A stretch of DNA of 64,000 nucleotides from assembly GCF_024713975.1 (NCBI RefSeq), contig NC_091093.1, positions 23,998,501-24,062,500 on the forward strand, in the 5' to 3' direction. Source of the DNA: Paralichthys olivaceus. Its lineage: Eukaryota > Chordata > Actinopteri > Pleuronectiformes > Paralichthyidae. Position 1 is the first letter of the stretch, and each line of letters starts with the position of its first letter. Below the pieces are notes generated by a model, which made no database searches, was not told where the DNA came from, and saw only the letters and a list, made by a program, of their open reading frames with translations. The position numbers and the translations under genes were made by a program. Of this stretch, positions 1-14,000 are shown piece after piece.

Positions 1-2654
1 GAAAAGCTCATGTATTGGTACGATGCAGCGCTTTCTCAACAGTTTCACTTTTCCTCAGGTATATGGTTGTCAGCACATTCCTTTGGTTCTAATTGTATTC
101 TTCTGCCAGTGCACAACACAGTTGCTGCATCACGAGTGTGTATGGGCCTGCGGTGGGTGTGTAGGTGTACGTAGGCACAGACAGTGCCGACTAACTCTAA
201 TCCGCTCCCCCCACACACAGAAACACACACCTGTAAATTATTCAAAGCACCAGATGGGGATAGAGAGCACCCAACAGTCAGCGGGACAAAGAATTCCAAG
301 GTCACAAAGTCCAAATGTCGTCTCGTTTTTTTTTATCCAGTAAAATCAATCAACCTAATGTTTTATTATCTGAGAAAAGCAGATCACTGGATTCCACCAA
401 CCGTTGTGTGAGTGCATCCATGTGTTCAGCAGTGGCCTTTCGCTTCTCTTCCCCTGCCAGTGTGAGCTGGCTCCAGACGCTGCCACCGCAAAGGTCAGCG
501 TGTGTGTTGATGTGTATGTATGTAAAGTGACAACAGTGATCTGCATAATGGGTTTTGTTGTTCCCAAAGCAGATGAAGACTGAGATTAGGCTTAAAGGGG
601 GCGGTGCATTTATTAGGCTTTCATTTCTGTGAGAACCATAATCCCAAGAGAAGTAAAAGCTTTATTAGCTCATGAATTTTTGCAGCCTGCCAGACTGTCC
701 ATGTGACATTATTTTCACTGGGACCTCATAGTGGTGCATTAAAGCAATACTGAACTGAATGTCCTCTGACACGTCCCTTTGTCAACTGCAGTAAAGCATT
801 ACAGCAACAGTGGCACCATCTGTACCGTGTTAATGAAACCTCCAGTTTGGCTTTATAGAAATGGAGATGTGTGTGTTTCTGCTAGTTTTAACACCCGTTT
901 AATTTTAGTCAATTTTTTTGAGAATGTGCTCTCCGATAAATTATATTTTGGTTTTCATTATCACATCCCTGTGTGTAAAAATGTGATATTTGTAATGGTT
1001 TTGATGTGCATTGGTGATTTTAATGCTGTGCCAAGCAAAGTGTGGCTGTGCCACTGTCTAGCTCAGCACCCTCTGCCAACTTGACACATTTTGTTGAAAT
1101 GTTTCATGTCATGAAAGTAAATAGCAAGCCAGGAAGCAAAAGCACATAGAGGAAGAAAGGATACTAGAAAGTATCAGGATTTCACAAAGTTTACAACCGA
1201 CAGTAGATGTTGTAAGAAGTTTGCAATAAAGCTCTCTCCTGGGAGCACGTTTGTAATCAAGTGGAGTGGAGATAAATGATCTGTGAATGTTTGTTTCACC
1301 AGCACCTAATCTAAAGCACACTCAATGAGAATGGGCTGACAAAAATCGAACTCATCAATAGTGGACAAAATGATGCATAGAAGCAGCATGCGGATAAAGA
1401 AACTAAATGGCATACAGCCTGTTAAGAAGGCGTAACAGTTCTATGTAGCCTAACTAAGACCGTCAGCCTGAAAGGATGTAGCATTTTCAATGACAAGATT
1501 TTAGACCAAAAGCAGTTTTCTTCACTTCACTTCTCTTCTCTTATGGAGGTAAAGTCAATACTTAAAACTTGTGAAAATGTCTTGATTGATTGAACTTAAC
1601 ATAAATTGTTCTACTATTAAGACAATATGCAGCATTGGAATGAAAAGCAAAACCTGTAAAGGCTGAGTTTCATCTTATAGTTTGTTTAATGCCTGGAACA
1701 CCTCAACTTTTGACCTAAAGGAGCAGCAGCTTTACTCTGACCTCACCCAGCATCTGAATTCCTTTCCCTATCACTCTGGCAAGTCAATTTCATTTGTAAA
1801 GCATGAAGGTAGATTCAATGTGCTGTACAGGAAGCTTAGCCCAGCAACACAACAGTGTGGCTCATGTATCGTTGGCTACTTCCTCTTAATGCGGCGCTCT
1901 GCAATTTTATTCCCACCTCAATTACTTACTCTGACGTCATCACGGTCCTGCACTACGTTGCCTTTAATCTCATACACTGAAGAACATCCAGAGGAAAATC
2001 TCCATGGTGACTGGACAACCAAAAGGTGCCAGGACAAATTAATAAAATGTATAACTGCACAGACAACAAGATAAAACAAACAAATAGACAAAGGTGGTCA
2101 ACATTTCAATTGTGCCAAGCAGTGGGAGCCATATAAAACTTGACTTGTCGGAAAGTTGTATATACATTTTAATTTCCAGTAAGAAGTACTTCACATCTGT
2201 CCCCTCCATATTCTTCATCTGCATTTATTATTAAGTTCTTGAGGTGTCCTCTGATCCAGCCACTCCACTTAATTGTTCCTTGCACTTCAAACTTCATAGA
2301 GAAGCAATGTAACCACTTGTACTCTCCGTTTGAAATGAGAACATCCAGTGGATGAATTACACCTGCTGGGTCCAGAGTCAGACCCTGCAGCACGACAATT
2401 AAACTGAAGTGCAACAGTTTTTTCCCCACTTTCAGCAGTGGTGCTCAGTGTCAAGTGTCTGTGCAGTTTGTATGAGCTGAGAATAAGAGTGTACTACATG
2501 CAGGTATGGTTATTTTTACCTCAAGCTGTTCCTGAACAATGTCTTAGAAATATTATATATTCTTTTATGTGGTGACATGGCTTTCATTCATCCTGGTGAA
2601 GTGAGAACTGTAGAAAATTCTAAATTCTTTTAAACTACACCTCAGAGTTGATCC

Positions 2655-2760
2655 GCTGGACAACGTGACAGCTCCCCTAAAGTGAAGCCAAATCAACACC
2701 ACCTGTTGGCTGGCTGCAGTACATGTTATACACCCTGCCTCCTCCATGTTTCTCAAAGAT
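2655..2760 (-). repeat. Fragment of a dispersed fish repeat (copy also at 25695-25800)
   Basis: Read on the minus strand this matches the element near 25695-25800. Both contain a CTGCAG block, a CACC-rich stretch, then words of the form GGCTTCAC and GGGAGCGGTCACGT. The two copies are in opposite orientation more than 20 kb apart. It resembles a short interspersed repeat familiar from teleosts; the family name cannot be given without a library search. Confidence 0.55.
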
Positions 2761-3267
2761 GGTTTCTGTGGTAGTGTTTGGATCCTGTATGTTTTTCTTT
2801 GTTTCTGGATAATGAGAGGAAGAAGAGATGTGTCATCCATCATCTCTGAAGCTCGTGACTTTGTACACCACATTGCTGACAATTGATTGGCTAATTGGAA
2901 AAACCTGTGAATATGCTGTTGTGCAGAGGTTCTTAAAGTGCTCGGTGCACAAATTACACAAAAGCTTAGTTTTAGAGTCATGTTATGGTTTTGTGTGTAT
3001 AGGTTTGTGTATATGTGACAGAAAGTGAAGATAATCAGTGTCTGGTGAAAGAGATGTGTAATTGTAGGAATGTCATTAAGAGGGGGAGCATTTCTGCTGA
3101 ATTTTGTCTCAGTCTACAGTCATTCAAGTTTAACAGGCTCCTTTATTCCCATGATGATGCTCTTCTGAATCATACACGCAGCTAGCTGCTCTATGCTGGG
3201 AGGCAGATTACTTCACCCTCTCAAAGATAGCTGGCATTATTTTGAAATTTTCCCCATCATGGTCGTT

Positions 3268-3610
3268 GTTGAGCTGGGTTTTGATGGTCGTTGTTTGTTT
3301 GTTAGTAGGATTACACAAAAAGCACTGAACAGATTTCCACGATGCTGTGGAAGGATAAAACGTGGACCAAGAAACACCCCAGTACATTTTGGCAAGGACC
3401 CAGACTAAGGGATGTATCCAGGGATTTTACATGATCACTTTTTTAACATTGTGAGATGGCTTTTTGACATTTTCATCAATTTCTATGCAGGGAATAATGC
3501 AAAAAGAACCAGGTACATTTAGGGGACTGATGGCTATGTGTGTGGAATCTGTTCTGGGTTGATATATATTGAATATAAAGGGGACTGTTTGGAAGAATAA
3601 CACGACCCAC
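3268..3610 (+). repeat. Dispersed repeat family R, copy 1
   Basis: Begins in a TTTGTTTGTTAG(C/T)AGGATTACACAAA block, continues with a TTTCCACGA...TGGAAGGAT block and an A-rich CAAGAAA block, then a TTTTCATCAATTTCT block and an AGGGGACTGATGGCTATG block. The same ordered blocks recur at 4243-4600, 17745-17940, 30803-31100 and 36118-36320 on the plus strand, and in reverse at 12541-12700, 13660-13795, 18960-19050, 42030-42135 and 42240-42400. Copies are diverged and variously truncated. No transposase frame is present, so it is non-autonomous or a relic. Confidence 0.65.
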
Positions 3611-3778
3611 TTGTAAGTGTCCCTGATTAACAAAAGCACGAAATAACCCGACCGTTCCACTGTTATTTCTAATATGAGAAAATCAACAAATCTAAAAAAC
3701 CTGAACATGTTGCATTAGTATCTATAATAGTATAGGAATAGACACAGAAATGCTCAGATCAAATAGGTAGTGTTTTGT

Positions 3779-3823
3779 AAAAGGTGTAGGCACAGTAAGC
3801 TGTGGCTTCAGCCTACACCTTTT
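3779..3823. repeat. Nested perfect hairpin
   Basis: The 13-nt arm AAAAGGTGTAGGC at 3779-3791 is followed by its exact reverse complement at 3811-3823. Within the loop, AAGC and GCTT flank TGTG, so a second short stem can form. The transcript would fold into an almost continuous hairpin of about 45 nt. No coding frame is associated. It may be the conserved 3' end of a decayed retroelement. Confidence 0.6.
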
Positions 3824-4242
3824 CACTTTCTGCTGAGATGCACTGTTCTCTAGTGTTTTATTGTGTTTTTCTATCCTCTTATGCCTTGATTGTGTAATTA
3901 TTTATAAATGCACCAAATATTTTGTACGCCAGTGATGATTTATGGACAAGTTCTAATTTCTGAGCATCTGCGTGTTGGTACCAAAGCACATGGTTCTCTT
4001 ACTAAACTATGTAATTAGATATTTTTAATCCTTTTTTTGTTTAAAAGGGAGAGCAAACCTGACTGGTTAAATTATGTCCAGATATGCATTTGTGAGGAAA
4101 CAGTGACTAAATTTCAAAATATGTACATGCAAGTTATTCAAATTTTTACTGAAAACCAGATATTTTTGAAGTTTTTGTACAAGTCAACCTTGAGTCTTCT
4201 TTTGTTTGATTTACTTAATTATTACCTGCACCGAAAAGCTGA

Positions 4243-4600
4243 TGTTTTTGTCTCAGTTTATTTGTTTGTCTGTTATTTAGCAGGATTACACAATGACTAC
4301 TGGATTGACTACCACGAAACATGGTGGAAGGCTGTGGTATGGGTCAATAAAGAACCCATGAAACTTTGGTGTGTGTCCGGATAGGGGGGGGCAGATCCTC
4401 CTTTAACATTGTGTTTTTCAACCTTTTCATTGATTTATCAAAAAACAATTCATAGATCTTGATTGAAAAAACAAAAACAGGCGTGTTGAGGGGACTGGTG
4501 TCTATGAGTGTTTGCAATTTGGAGCCAAATAAGAATCTTTAAATGTGGTTTCATAAGGGGGCTGTTGGGCCTTAATGGCAGAGGTATGTGTTGTCTGAGC
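4243..4600 (+). repeat. Dispersed repeat family R, copy 2
   Basis: A longer copy of the family described at 3268. It has the AGGATTACACAA block, the ACATGGTGGAAGG block, the AAAGAACCCATGAAA block, the AACCTTTTCATTGATTT block and, further on, GGGGACTGGTGTCTATGAGTG and a GGGCTGTTGGGCCTTAATGG block. It is in the same orientation as the copy 1 kb upstream. Confidence 0.65.
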
Positions 4601-5016
4601 TCTAGTCGTTGATGTATTTGGTGCACAGGGGAAATCTTCCATTAGACAATAGATGTATTCATACAAACAAGTGCACAGTGTCACATATACACCAAGATAT
4701 GTGTTACTGTCACCTTTGAAAGGGCAGGGGGTGTTGATGTGCTAATGATTGTGGGTTGCTATGAGGACTTGAGGGGTTTGTGTTACATTATCATGAGACT
4801 CTCAGCATCTCTGGAGACTCAGTGTCACAGTCACAGTGTTTCTGCAGCCATAATGTGATAAAGGGATATTAAGAACTCAATACACACTGTAAGTGCCAGT
4901 GTTTGGTAAAGATTGTTAAACCTGGCTCATTGAGTACTTTGTCTTCCTCCGAAGTTATATACTGTGTGTCTTACCTGCAGCGACCCCCCCTCTCATTTTG
5001 TCCCTCTCCTCTCCAG

Positions 5017-8000
5017 GGAGCAGCCAATCTTCACCACTAGGGCCCACGTCTTCCAAATCGACCCGACCACCAAGAAGAACTGGGTTCCTGCCAGCAAGCA
5101 GGCTGTCACTGTCTCCTATTTTTACGACAGCACACGCAACAGCTACCGCATCATCAGTGTGGATGGATCCAAGGTATGTGCTTGTGTCCTTAAGCTGCGT
5201 CTGTGAATGTAGCACGATCTTAGAGAGATGATTGGAAACATTTATCTGCTCTCAGGAGAAAAAGCTGACGTTGACGAAGAAAACCCAGTTGGATTTGAAC
5301 AAAAGGAATTTAAAATAAATTAATTTTATATTTACTGCTTCTGTGACAGCAGCAGCCCAAAGCAATTTAATATTTCCTGTTTATGAAATAAGGTCATCAA
5401 CAATGTATTGGGTTTTTAATTATTAATTTCCATAAAACTTTTTTTTAGTTTTATAACAACTTGTTCTGGATCATTACTTTGGATGGGATGTCTATAAAAT
5501 GGGTCTGTTGGCCCCTATCAAGACATGCATTGGTTTTTTGCAAGGTGTATAAATATGTTAATAGTTCAGCACACAACTGGAACAGTTCTCCTGTTGGTTG
5601 AAATCAGAGTCTGAACATCAGCAACGTCCTTCACAGAGCAGGCAAAAGCTTCATGTCTGTTGAGTTGCAGTTAAACTCAATTATGTGTAATTTACTGTCA
5701 TTAACAGCCCACAATTATCACAATTGAAGGTCTAGATTTATTTTCTCCCATGTGTGCATTGGAATAAGGAATAGCTGGGTTGCAGAACAGGCAGTACATT
5801 TGAAAAACGTTCAATTTAAAAAAAGAATAGATTTTCTAACCTGTTTGTCATCTCGAGAGCACGATGTTCAGATTAAATCATGCCTGTGATAACGGACACC
5901 ATAGGAGTATGCTGATGTCCCATATTCACACTTTCGTCCTCCGCTAACTGAAAGAGTAGATTGTGTTTCCATGGCGATCAGGCTTTTCTCTGTGTGAGAA
6001 GTGTATGTTATGACAGCAGCATCTCTCTGCTGACAGGCAATCACCTTTCACATGGTCTTAAATCGCTCAGATTACCTGCAGAGCCACTTCAGACACTGAG
6101 CAGGTTGCCAGTGGTTTATATCTGTGGATGTCCACAGATTTGGCGAAGCCGTCGGTATTTCTGTTTGGGTAAAGGACCCGTGGAGTTCAGTTTAGGATTA
6201 CCAAGCCATCAGAATGGTGGGTCTCACAGGAACCCAACATGGATATCTGTGTGTGAAGTATTTGGTGTGTGTTTGTCTGTCTGTGGTTATGGACAAATTT
6301 TGGTTCAAGACTGTTTTTATGAGGACATATTGAAGTGCATTTAAACGTCCTCACAGTGACGGAGGTCTGTTTGATTATGATGATGTAGTTTTAGGTTTAG
6401 GTCACAGGGTAAAGCTTAAATTCCAGAATTTTCGACTGGGGCCCTATGTTTGTAAATGGGTTGAAAAATACAAGACTTACACTTTAAGGTTAGGTACCTA
6501 TTTATGATAGTTGAGGTTATGGAAAGTGTGGAAAGACAAGCATGTGTATTTAAAATCTGGAAGCTCTGATTAACCTTGTTCCTTTGTGCGTCTGGCTCAA
6601 ATATGAAGTGAAATCCATCTTTTAAGACAATTAAAACCCATTGGTCCAGTGTTCCAGCAGAGCATTGTTGAGTCACGCTCTGTTGGTCTTAAAACCACAC
6701 TCTTCCCACTGCAAACCAGAGAGGCAAGAGTCTAATCTGTTATGTCATCAAGCAGCACTTCATAGAGCTACAACACTGACAATGACTGACAATAGATCGC
6801 TGAAGATGAAACTTGCATGTTTTTATCCTTTAGAAGATTGGTAATCTGCTTTATTTCAAATCTGTATTTAAAGTGCTCCTCATCCTCGAGGCCAGGATTC
6901 CTCTCTCTGCTCTCCCACTCTCTGTCACCCTCCCTGTCCTCCTGTTTCACCACTCTCCTGTAACCTTGAGTAACAAAGCAGCATGTGTCATAAAATGTCT
7001 GCAGGCAACAGCTATATGTGAGGTATGAGGATAAAACATCTGACATTTTATTAGTTTAAAAAGGGATGACCCCTGCTCATTTAAATCTCATCCCTGTTGT
7101 CGATATGAGCAAAGGGAGGAAATGTTGAGTCATGACAAATAAATGTTAAATATAGTATTCTGCTTTGTACGCTAGCTCTGAGGGAGACAGGTCTGTCGAG
7201 AAGAATGTTCTGTGCTGCTGTGCACACTAACTGTGGCAGACTGTCAGCTTATATTCGTCCACGCGTGATGGCCGGGCGACTTGCTGATGGTGATACAGCG
7301 AGTAGAGGAGCAGATCAGCACTTGTGACTCTCACTCGTCCTGAATCGTGCTTCTCCTACAGCAGCGTATCAAACACCATGACAGCACAGTGAAGGGATAT
7401 CTCGCTGCACTTTATGAATTATTCCAAATGTGATAACTTTTCCAGCTCACATGCAAAAAACATTTTATCTCTTCCCGTTTTTAGTATTTACTCAAATTCG
7501 TGGTGTGGTGAGCTAAAAGACGTTTGTGCTCTTTTCTCGTTTCAAGTAAAATAAGGTTTGCATTTAAAAACAAAATAAAGAGCTTTTTTAAAAGATATCT
7601 GAAAATAAAGTGCTTAATTTTAGAAGAAAATATATATTACTACATTACACATATGAAGAATCTCAACAAATATTAACAACCAAACAGCTTTAACTTTTCT
7701 CTTTGTTCCCACATTCTCTTGTTCAGTGGGAGAAGTGAACTCCATGTGCTGCAAGGAGTTCCTACCGTGAATACGTAAAAAGCTGTGCAGGTTAAAATAG
7801 AAACGCTACGATAAAATCTAATAACTATAACAATCTAATAATAATATGCTAGATGATTATGGTCGTTTTTTTCAGTTCAGCTTTGCTCTTCGGGTGAATC
7901 CATTCTTCAATCAGACATAGCCACTTTCCAAATGATGCAAATCGACGTATTTACGTCATCAATGACGTTGAGAAAAACTGCTGCTCTAAAGGAGAAGGCA

Positions 8001-11000
8001 AACACGCTGACAACATAAAAGACCAAGCTTCAAGATGAGGTCCGACAGGAGGACACACTCATACAGAGGGTGGTGAAGCAAAAGCAAGCAGAAACCAGTG
8101 CTTACTTTTCCTGCATCCACACCCTCACTGTGAAGGAGAAGGAGATGAAGAGCTGTGAGGCCCTGTGTGATGCACTGAAGGCAAGTCACCGCCTGGAGCT
8201 CACTCGGGAGGAAGAGAGCCTGAGCTCATGCAGAAAGACAGTGAGCCACAAAGGACGAGCCAGAGGTGAACGTGATTAAACCTCAGGAGCAGAAGTGGTG
8301 GAAGATGCTCTTAAAAGACGGAACTTTTTTTCCTCTCTCCTTTCCCTTCTTTACTTTTTACCTGTAAACCTCTTTGTGAATATGTAAATAATGTGCATAT
8401 TGTTAAATAAATATAATTAATGTGATATCATCCACCTCTGTGTGTCTTTCTGGTTGTAGATAAAGGTTCTGATCATTTACTACAGTATTGGTTTCTTTCT
8501 ATATCTATGGGGACATGTACACGCTGCCTCTAGGTGTTTGTAGTGTTCATCCCCTTTTTTAGAGTTTGGGTGAATTACTACAATAAAACTCGTCTGTGCC
8601 CTTTATTGTTTACTCAGCTGTCACGATGAGACAATGCACCAGGTTGATACGAGTCCCAAAACAATTATTTATCAGGATTATGGTGCAATCACACCAAAGC
8701 TGCTATGAGCTACTGTGGAACTCCCAACATAAGGAAATTCACCCGAGTAGAAAGCATCACGTTACTATTTTGTCATAAAAAACAACCTGAAACAACAAAT
8801 AATAAAATAAACGAATGCCATCTGAGGCATGATCTGTATTCATTAACTTCTTCCAATGGAAAGGCTGCTATTCAATAGCCAACATCCAAGACTTGAGGCT
8901 GGAAGGCAGAGGCATTGTTGAATTTCCTGTATGCTCTAATGCACATTTTAAATACACCATCTATTCAGTCTTCAGATGGAATTATACGCCTGCAATGACA
9001 TGTGTGAAGGTCTCTGCTTATCTGGCCAGAAGAAGTTACCATAGATACCCGAGGTAGAAGACGGGCACGTCTTTCAAACCACAGTGTGTCACTGCCACCA
9101 TTTTTGAAACATAATTCAACCAGAAAATCAGTGCAGGCAATCTTCTGCCACTCCTTCTCATATGTTGTGTCCAAAACTAGACTGTGTATGGAAATCAATA
9201 TTTGATTGTGTGCTGTAAGTATTCATAAAGCCTTCTGCCAGTACTGCAGTCACTACTACGACCTGCTCCACGAGATGTATCATCTGAAGGCAGAAAACCT
9301 TTAAGCTATAAAGACATCATGGACCATTTGACATAAGAGAACAAGATGTTGTGCTCAGAAATGTCTCAAAACTATTTTTCTAAATATTAAGTAAAAATGA
9401 ATGCCACTGACAATGATCAGGGAATCACAATATTATATAACACATAAGCTGCTTTCAGACATGCACTAAACTCTGGACATTTCTTTTAAGAGGGGCTGTT
9501 TTTGAGAATGTAAATGTCACAGTCAGTTTCGCTGGATATTGTTTGAAACTTCTCCTGGCACCCCACTGGTCAAATCTCCAGAAATTGTGAGAATGGAGTA
9601 GAATAACGTCACAGCGAGCGAGTTGATGATGTTTGTAACATGGGACTGACATAAAACTGAAACAATGATACCAATATCTCAGGAGGAAAATGGGTGTCGG
9701 GATGCTGAAGAAGATATCCACTTTGAAAGACAAGAGCTTTTGGTGATAAGGGCTGATGTCGATGTGCTGTAAACGCAACGATACCTCCTCTGAACATTCT
9801 GCTGGTGTTGTGAACTCATGTGGGCAAGCTCCTGCTGCGTTTTTCATATTTGAAGGGCAGAACCAATTTTTGTTCATCTTTCTTTTCTGGAGTTCATGTC
9901 TGAAAACTGATACAAACAGCATTTTTGATTCATGCAGTCTCATTGAGATTTTATGGCCTTGAGAACTGGAAAACACTGACGCCTGTGATTTATTAAAATG
10001 GTGACACACTCAAAAGTTATACACAAGTTCAGTATTATAGATGAATTTACTTTTTTAGAATGAACACAACGTTTAGGAGTCCTTCAAGTTCCTGACAAAA
10101 GTGTATGATTATCTGAATAGTGTCACAATTTAGCCAGGGCTCTTTTGCTTTTCAAAACAAAGTGCAGCAGGTTTCCTTTTTCCTCTGTGTATTTGTTTTT
10201 TTGGACAAGTGATCACAGCTCTTTCCCTCCCATTACCTCCACTCATGTACTGCACCTCTAATTGTACTTGACTGACTCTGCAGATTCTGCACACTCTGCA
10301 GACACATAATCAGCCGAGGAAGAAGTTTTCCAACTGACCCTCGGGCTGTCGGCCAGCCGAGCTTCACTCTGCTCCTCCTGTGCCACATGATCCACAGCTC
10401 CTCACCCGCACAGCTGCCAGCGTCACTCTGCTCACCCTCCCCCTGTCTCACCCTCCCACTCTCTCTGAGTCATACAGTCGTACATGCCAGCGCACAGTCA
10501 CATGGTCCTCATAGACGAGGACAACCTTCTAATACGCACTTACAGATCATTACTTTTATATACCTTTATACCTTAGTCGTGTCTCGACTCTCATCTTTCT
10601 GTCATCTCAAGATCCGATATGTTTGGGGATGGAGTTAAATTCAGTGTCATAATATTAGGGTCACTTTAAGAGGGAAACATCTTGAGATATTTTGATTTGA
10701 GACATTTTTAAAATAAAGTCATAATATTACAAGAAAATCATAATTTTAGTTAATTTATTGGTGGACATCAGAAGCAGCCTGGCGCCAGTGTAAAAATGAA
10801 GAATAAGGAACATCTTGTTAAGTTGGACCCACACAGTTGCCTCTTTAGTGGAGGAGGAAATGTTTGGTTGTGATCAACTGAAGGTTATTGCTGGAAAAAT
10901 CAGCGTGATATTAAAATGTGTCTAATAGTTTCTCAAGAAATGATGAGACTGATCAAGATTTTGGATGCAGGAGTGGAACTATTTTTGTTCGCATTAAATT

Positions 11001-14000
11001 TTGCTAATATAAATGTTTTCTAATAATATTAAGTCTCCAGTTTTTTTTATTCCATCATATGAAATGTATTGACTTTCATGAACAAAACAGAAAAGGGCTT
11101 GTCCAAAAACAAAGATTCTCAGTTTCCAGTCCAAAGATTTTTAGTTTCCACGGCCAAAAACCAAAGAAAGCAGAATCACAAACCCATTCAAAAAGCTGCA
11201 ATATGAGACGTTTGATATTCTTGCTTGATGACTTTTAAAACAATTAATCAAAATATCTTCAGATTTCCAGTTTATAAAATAATTAAAAGATTTCAGATGT
11301 ACATTCATCAGAACTCCTCATGTTAACTTCTCAACACATATTATCTGTATTTATTATTATTACTTTGCTGCACTGGCCCAATTTCACCACAATGCTCATT
11401 AAAGTTTGATCTTATCTTTGAGCTGGTGTGATGAGCCCTGTTAAATATTCACTCGGCTGCTCAACGTGTGTGAGTGTTGTTGTTCAGGCTTTGCTCTGGT
11501 TTTCCTTCAGGGGAAATTAGGTCACCTATGTTTTGAAGAAGCCTCTGGAGGAACGATGATTTTTAAAATAAAATATCTGACACCGCTGTAAACTGCCTCT
11601 CTTATTCTAAACCCTTAACATCCAGCCCGAATCAGAGGTCGAATCTTTAATCTTTACGCCAATAAAAGTCTTGTTTTTGAATGTGCAGTGATCTCTCTCT
11701 TTAGGGGCCATTAGCAATCTTCTGAATGAGACTCAAATGAGTGAGTGTGTCTTGACAGTGTGCTAATCTGCTTGTTCCGTTTCTGTTTTAATACCTCAGC
11801 CAATGAAAAGAGTAGAAGGAGACATGGGGGTGTAGAAAAGGACACGAGTCTGTCGTCAACTTGGATTCTCGAGTCCTGTGTTCAGAGCCATGTTGCTATG
11901 AAACAAGAGCTGCACTGTTATTAAACTGTCCACTGTTGTTTCTCAATTGTTGGTAATTTGCATGTGCTGTTTTGAGATCTCATATGTTGGAGGTGAAATG
12001 AGTTTTGTTTATATGCACATCCAGCTTTTCTTATGGGATTAGACATGTCTTGTGGCAAACAAACCGGAAACAACACAAACAAATCAGCAGCGTCAGGTGA
12101 GGCTGAGATGGTGTTTTAAAAATCGGTTGCTTTCTGCCGTCACTGTCTCATGCTCTAGTTACAATTTTAGACTGCAGCAAATGTTTTCTGACAGCTGATT
12201 TACTGCATAGCTGCAACAGGTGAATGTGTACTGTAGCAAACAGGGAGACTGTAACTTGACTACTAAGAGGTCAGTTGGTCAGCAGTCACCACCGCTCAGT
12301 CTGTGTGTCTGTGTTTTTATTTATTTAGGCTCAGCAAATCGTTCTTTTGCCATCGTACAACAAAATATACTGAGTGCAAGATATTCAAATGTTTTCCATG
12401 TCTTCCTTCCACCTCAGATGTATAGGTTGAACATAGTAGTTTGAGTGAGGTGCAGTTTACCAGTGTTAAAGTTAGACTTTAGTGGCACAGCTGCGTGGGT
12501 TTTGCCTGTTATTGCATATGCAATCAAGATCCACAAATCCCTGCATGGAAATTGGTGAACATGTTGAAAAAATGCCTCACAATCTCTCGCAACATCTCGC
12601 AGTGTTAAAGAATTGTAATGGATTCTTTCTCGGCTCATGTCTCATCTTTCCGCAGCACAAAAAGACAGGGGTGAAACCTAAAATCCTTGGCGGAGGTAAA
12701 AAGTAATAAATGTGCTTATTGTAATCACATTTGTCAGGGTTGGGACAGTGAACTACATAAATACTTTACTCTGGTATCAGTGGATCTAAAATTCTGGATT
12801 GTCTTTTACTAAATCACATGATTACTCATAAATATGTCTCAGATGAATGAGACGCAGGTTTCACAGTATCAGACATGAACCTGACGGGAGCGTGACACAT
12901 CCTGAAAATAAGCTGGAAGCCTAATGCAAGTGTATTGATTAGCAGCATTGACATTAATGTTAATGATGAACTGGGTTTGTTTTAACAGGTGATCATCAAC
13001 AGCACCATCACACCCAACATGACGTTCACCAAGACATCGCAGAAGTTTGGCCAATGGGCCGACAGCAGGGCCAACACCGTGTTTGGACTGGGCTTCGCTT
13101 CAGAGCAGCAGCTGAGCAAGGTGAGAGGAGGCGTTTTCTGCCGCAGCACATTAAGTCACAAAGCTCAGAGACGAGATGATTTATGTGTTGCTGCTAAAAC
13201 TCAAGCGTGACAGTGCACAGTTGGTTAAGAGCTGAACATCAGATGGAGAATAGATGCTATCAGAAAATGATTCTCAAATCCTCACTGTCAGTATATGGAG
13301 CCAATTATTTCTGTGACACATCAGCTTGTACTGCAACTCATGATCACAGCTCTGTCTGATATTTCCAGTTTGCTGAGAAGTTCCAGGAGGTGAAAGAAGC
13401 GGCCAAGTTAGCGAGGGATAAATCTCAAGAGAAGGTGGATACATTGAGTAATAACTCCCAGGTAAGTTACATCTCTCTGCTGTCTGAAGTTTTGATTGAG
13501 TACAACTCTCTCCCTGTCACTGCAGTTAAACAAACGTTCCTTTACAAGCACTAAAGACTTCAAACATCAGATTCTGTGTTTAGAAACAGCTTCTGGCCTG
13601 AACCATCATGAACTTAAAGGGACTCAGTAGAGCACATGCATCCACGGAGGCCCTACAGTCAACAGATTTTTTTTTCATCAAAATCTATGAATTATTTCCT
13701 GTGAATCTCGTATTCCACATCCTTTCACCAAGTTTCATAGTAATCCGTCCAGTAGCTTTTGCGTAATCTTACTTTAAACAACAAACAAATGGAAAGGATG
13801 AAAACCTAGTGGTAATGAAAGGTCAAAGGTCATCCTTAGTATCTCACAGAGAAGGAAGAGAAGGAAGCAAGCAGGGCTGATAAATATATGATTGATAATT
13901 GATGATAGATATGAGTTACTCAGTTCTACATAAACAATGTCATATTTATAATTCTGTCAGTAAGTAACCAGCGTTGATTCAAGGTCGATCCAGAAGTCAC

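Larger units (their letters stand above)
1..5016. other. Sequence upstream of homer2 exon 2 (probably intron 1), no coding exon seen
   Basis: No convincing coding exon is visible on either strand; the open frames are short, low in complexity or lie inside repeats. The first homer2 exon should end in ATGGG followed by a GT donor, because exon 2 opens with a single G that completes the Gly-2 codon. I did not find such a site with a plausible donor here, so the first exon probably lies left of the window and this stretch is intron 1. It holds repeat fragments near 2655-2760, 3268-3610 and 4243-4600, and a strong hairpin at 3779-3823. Confidence 0.5.
5174..12988 (+). other. homer2 intron 2
   Basis: A 7.8-kb intron between the two EVH1 exons. 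It contains a relic coding island (7980-8420), a MITE-like element (9450-9908) and a repeat fragment (12541-12700). The stretch near 8820-9300 has some protein-like composition on the minus strand but no gene I can recognise. Nothing else supportable was seen. Confidence 0.6.

Noticed and set aside
9455..10009. A 184-codon minus-strand frame as a gene.
   Set aside because: It lies over a MITE-like element, shows no domain, and has neither splice context nor promoter signs.
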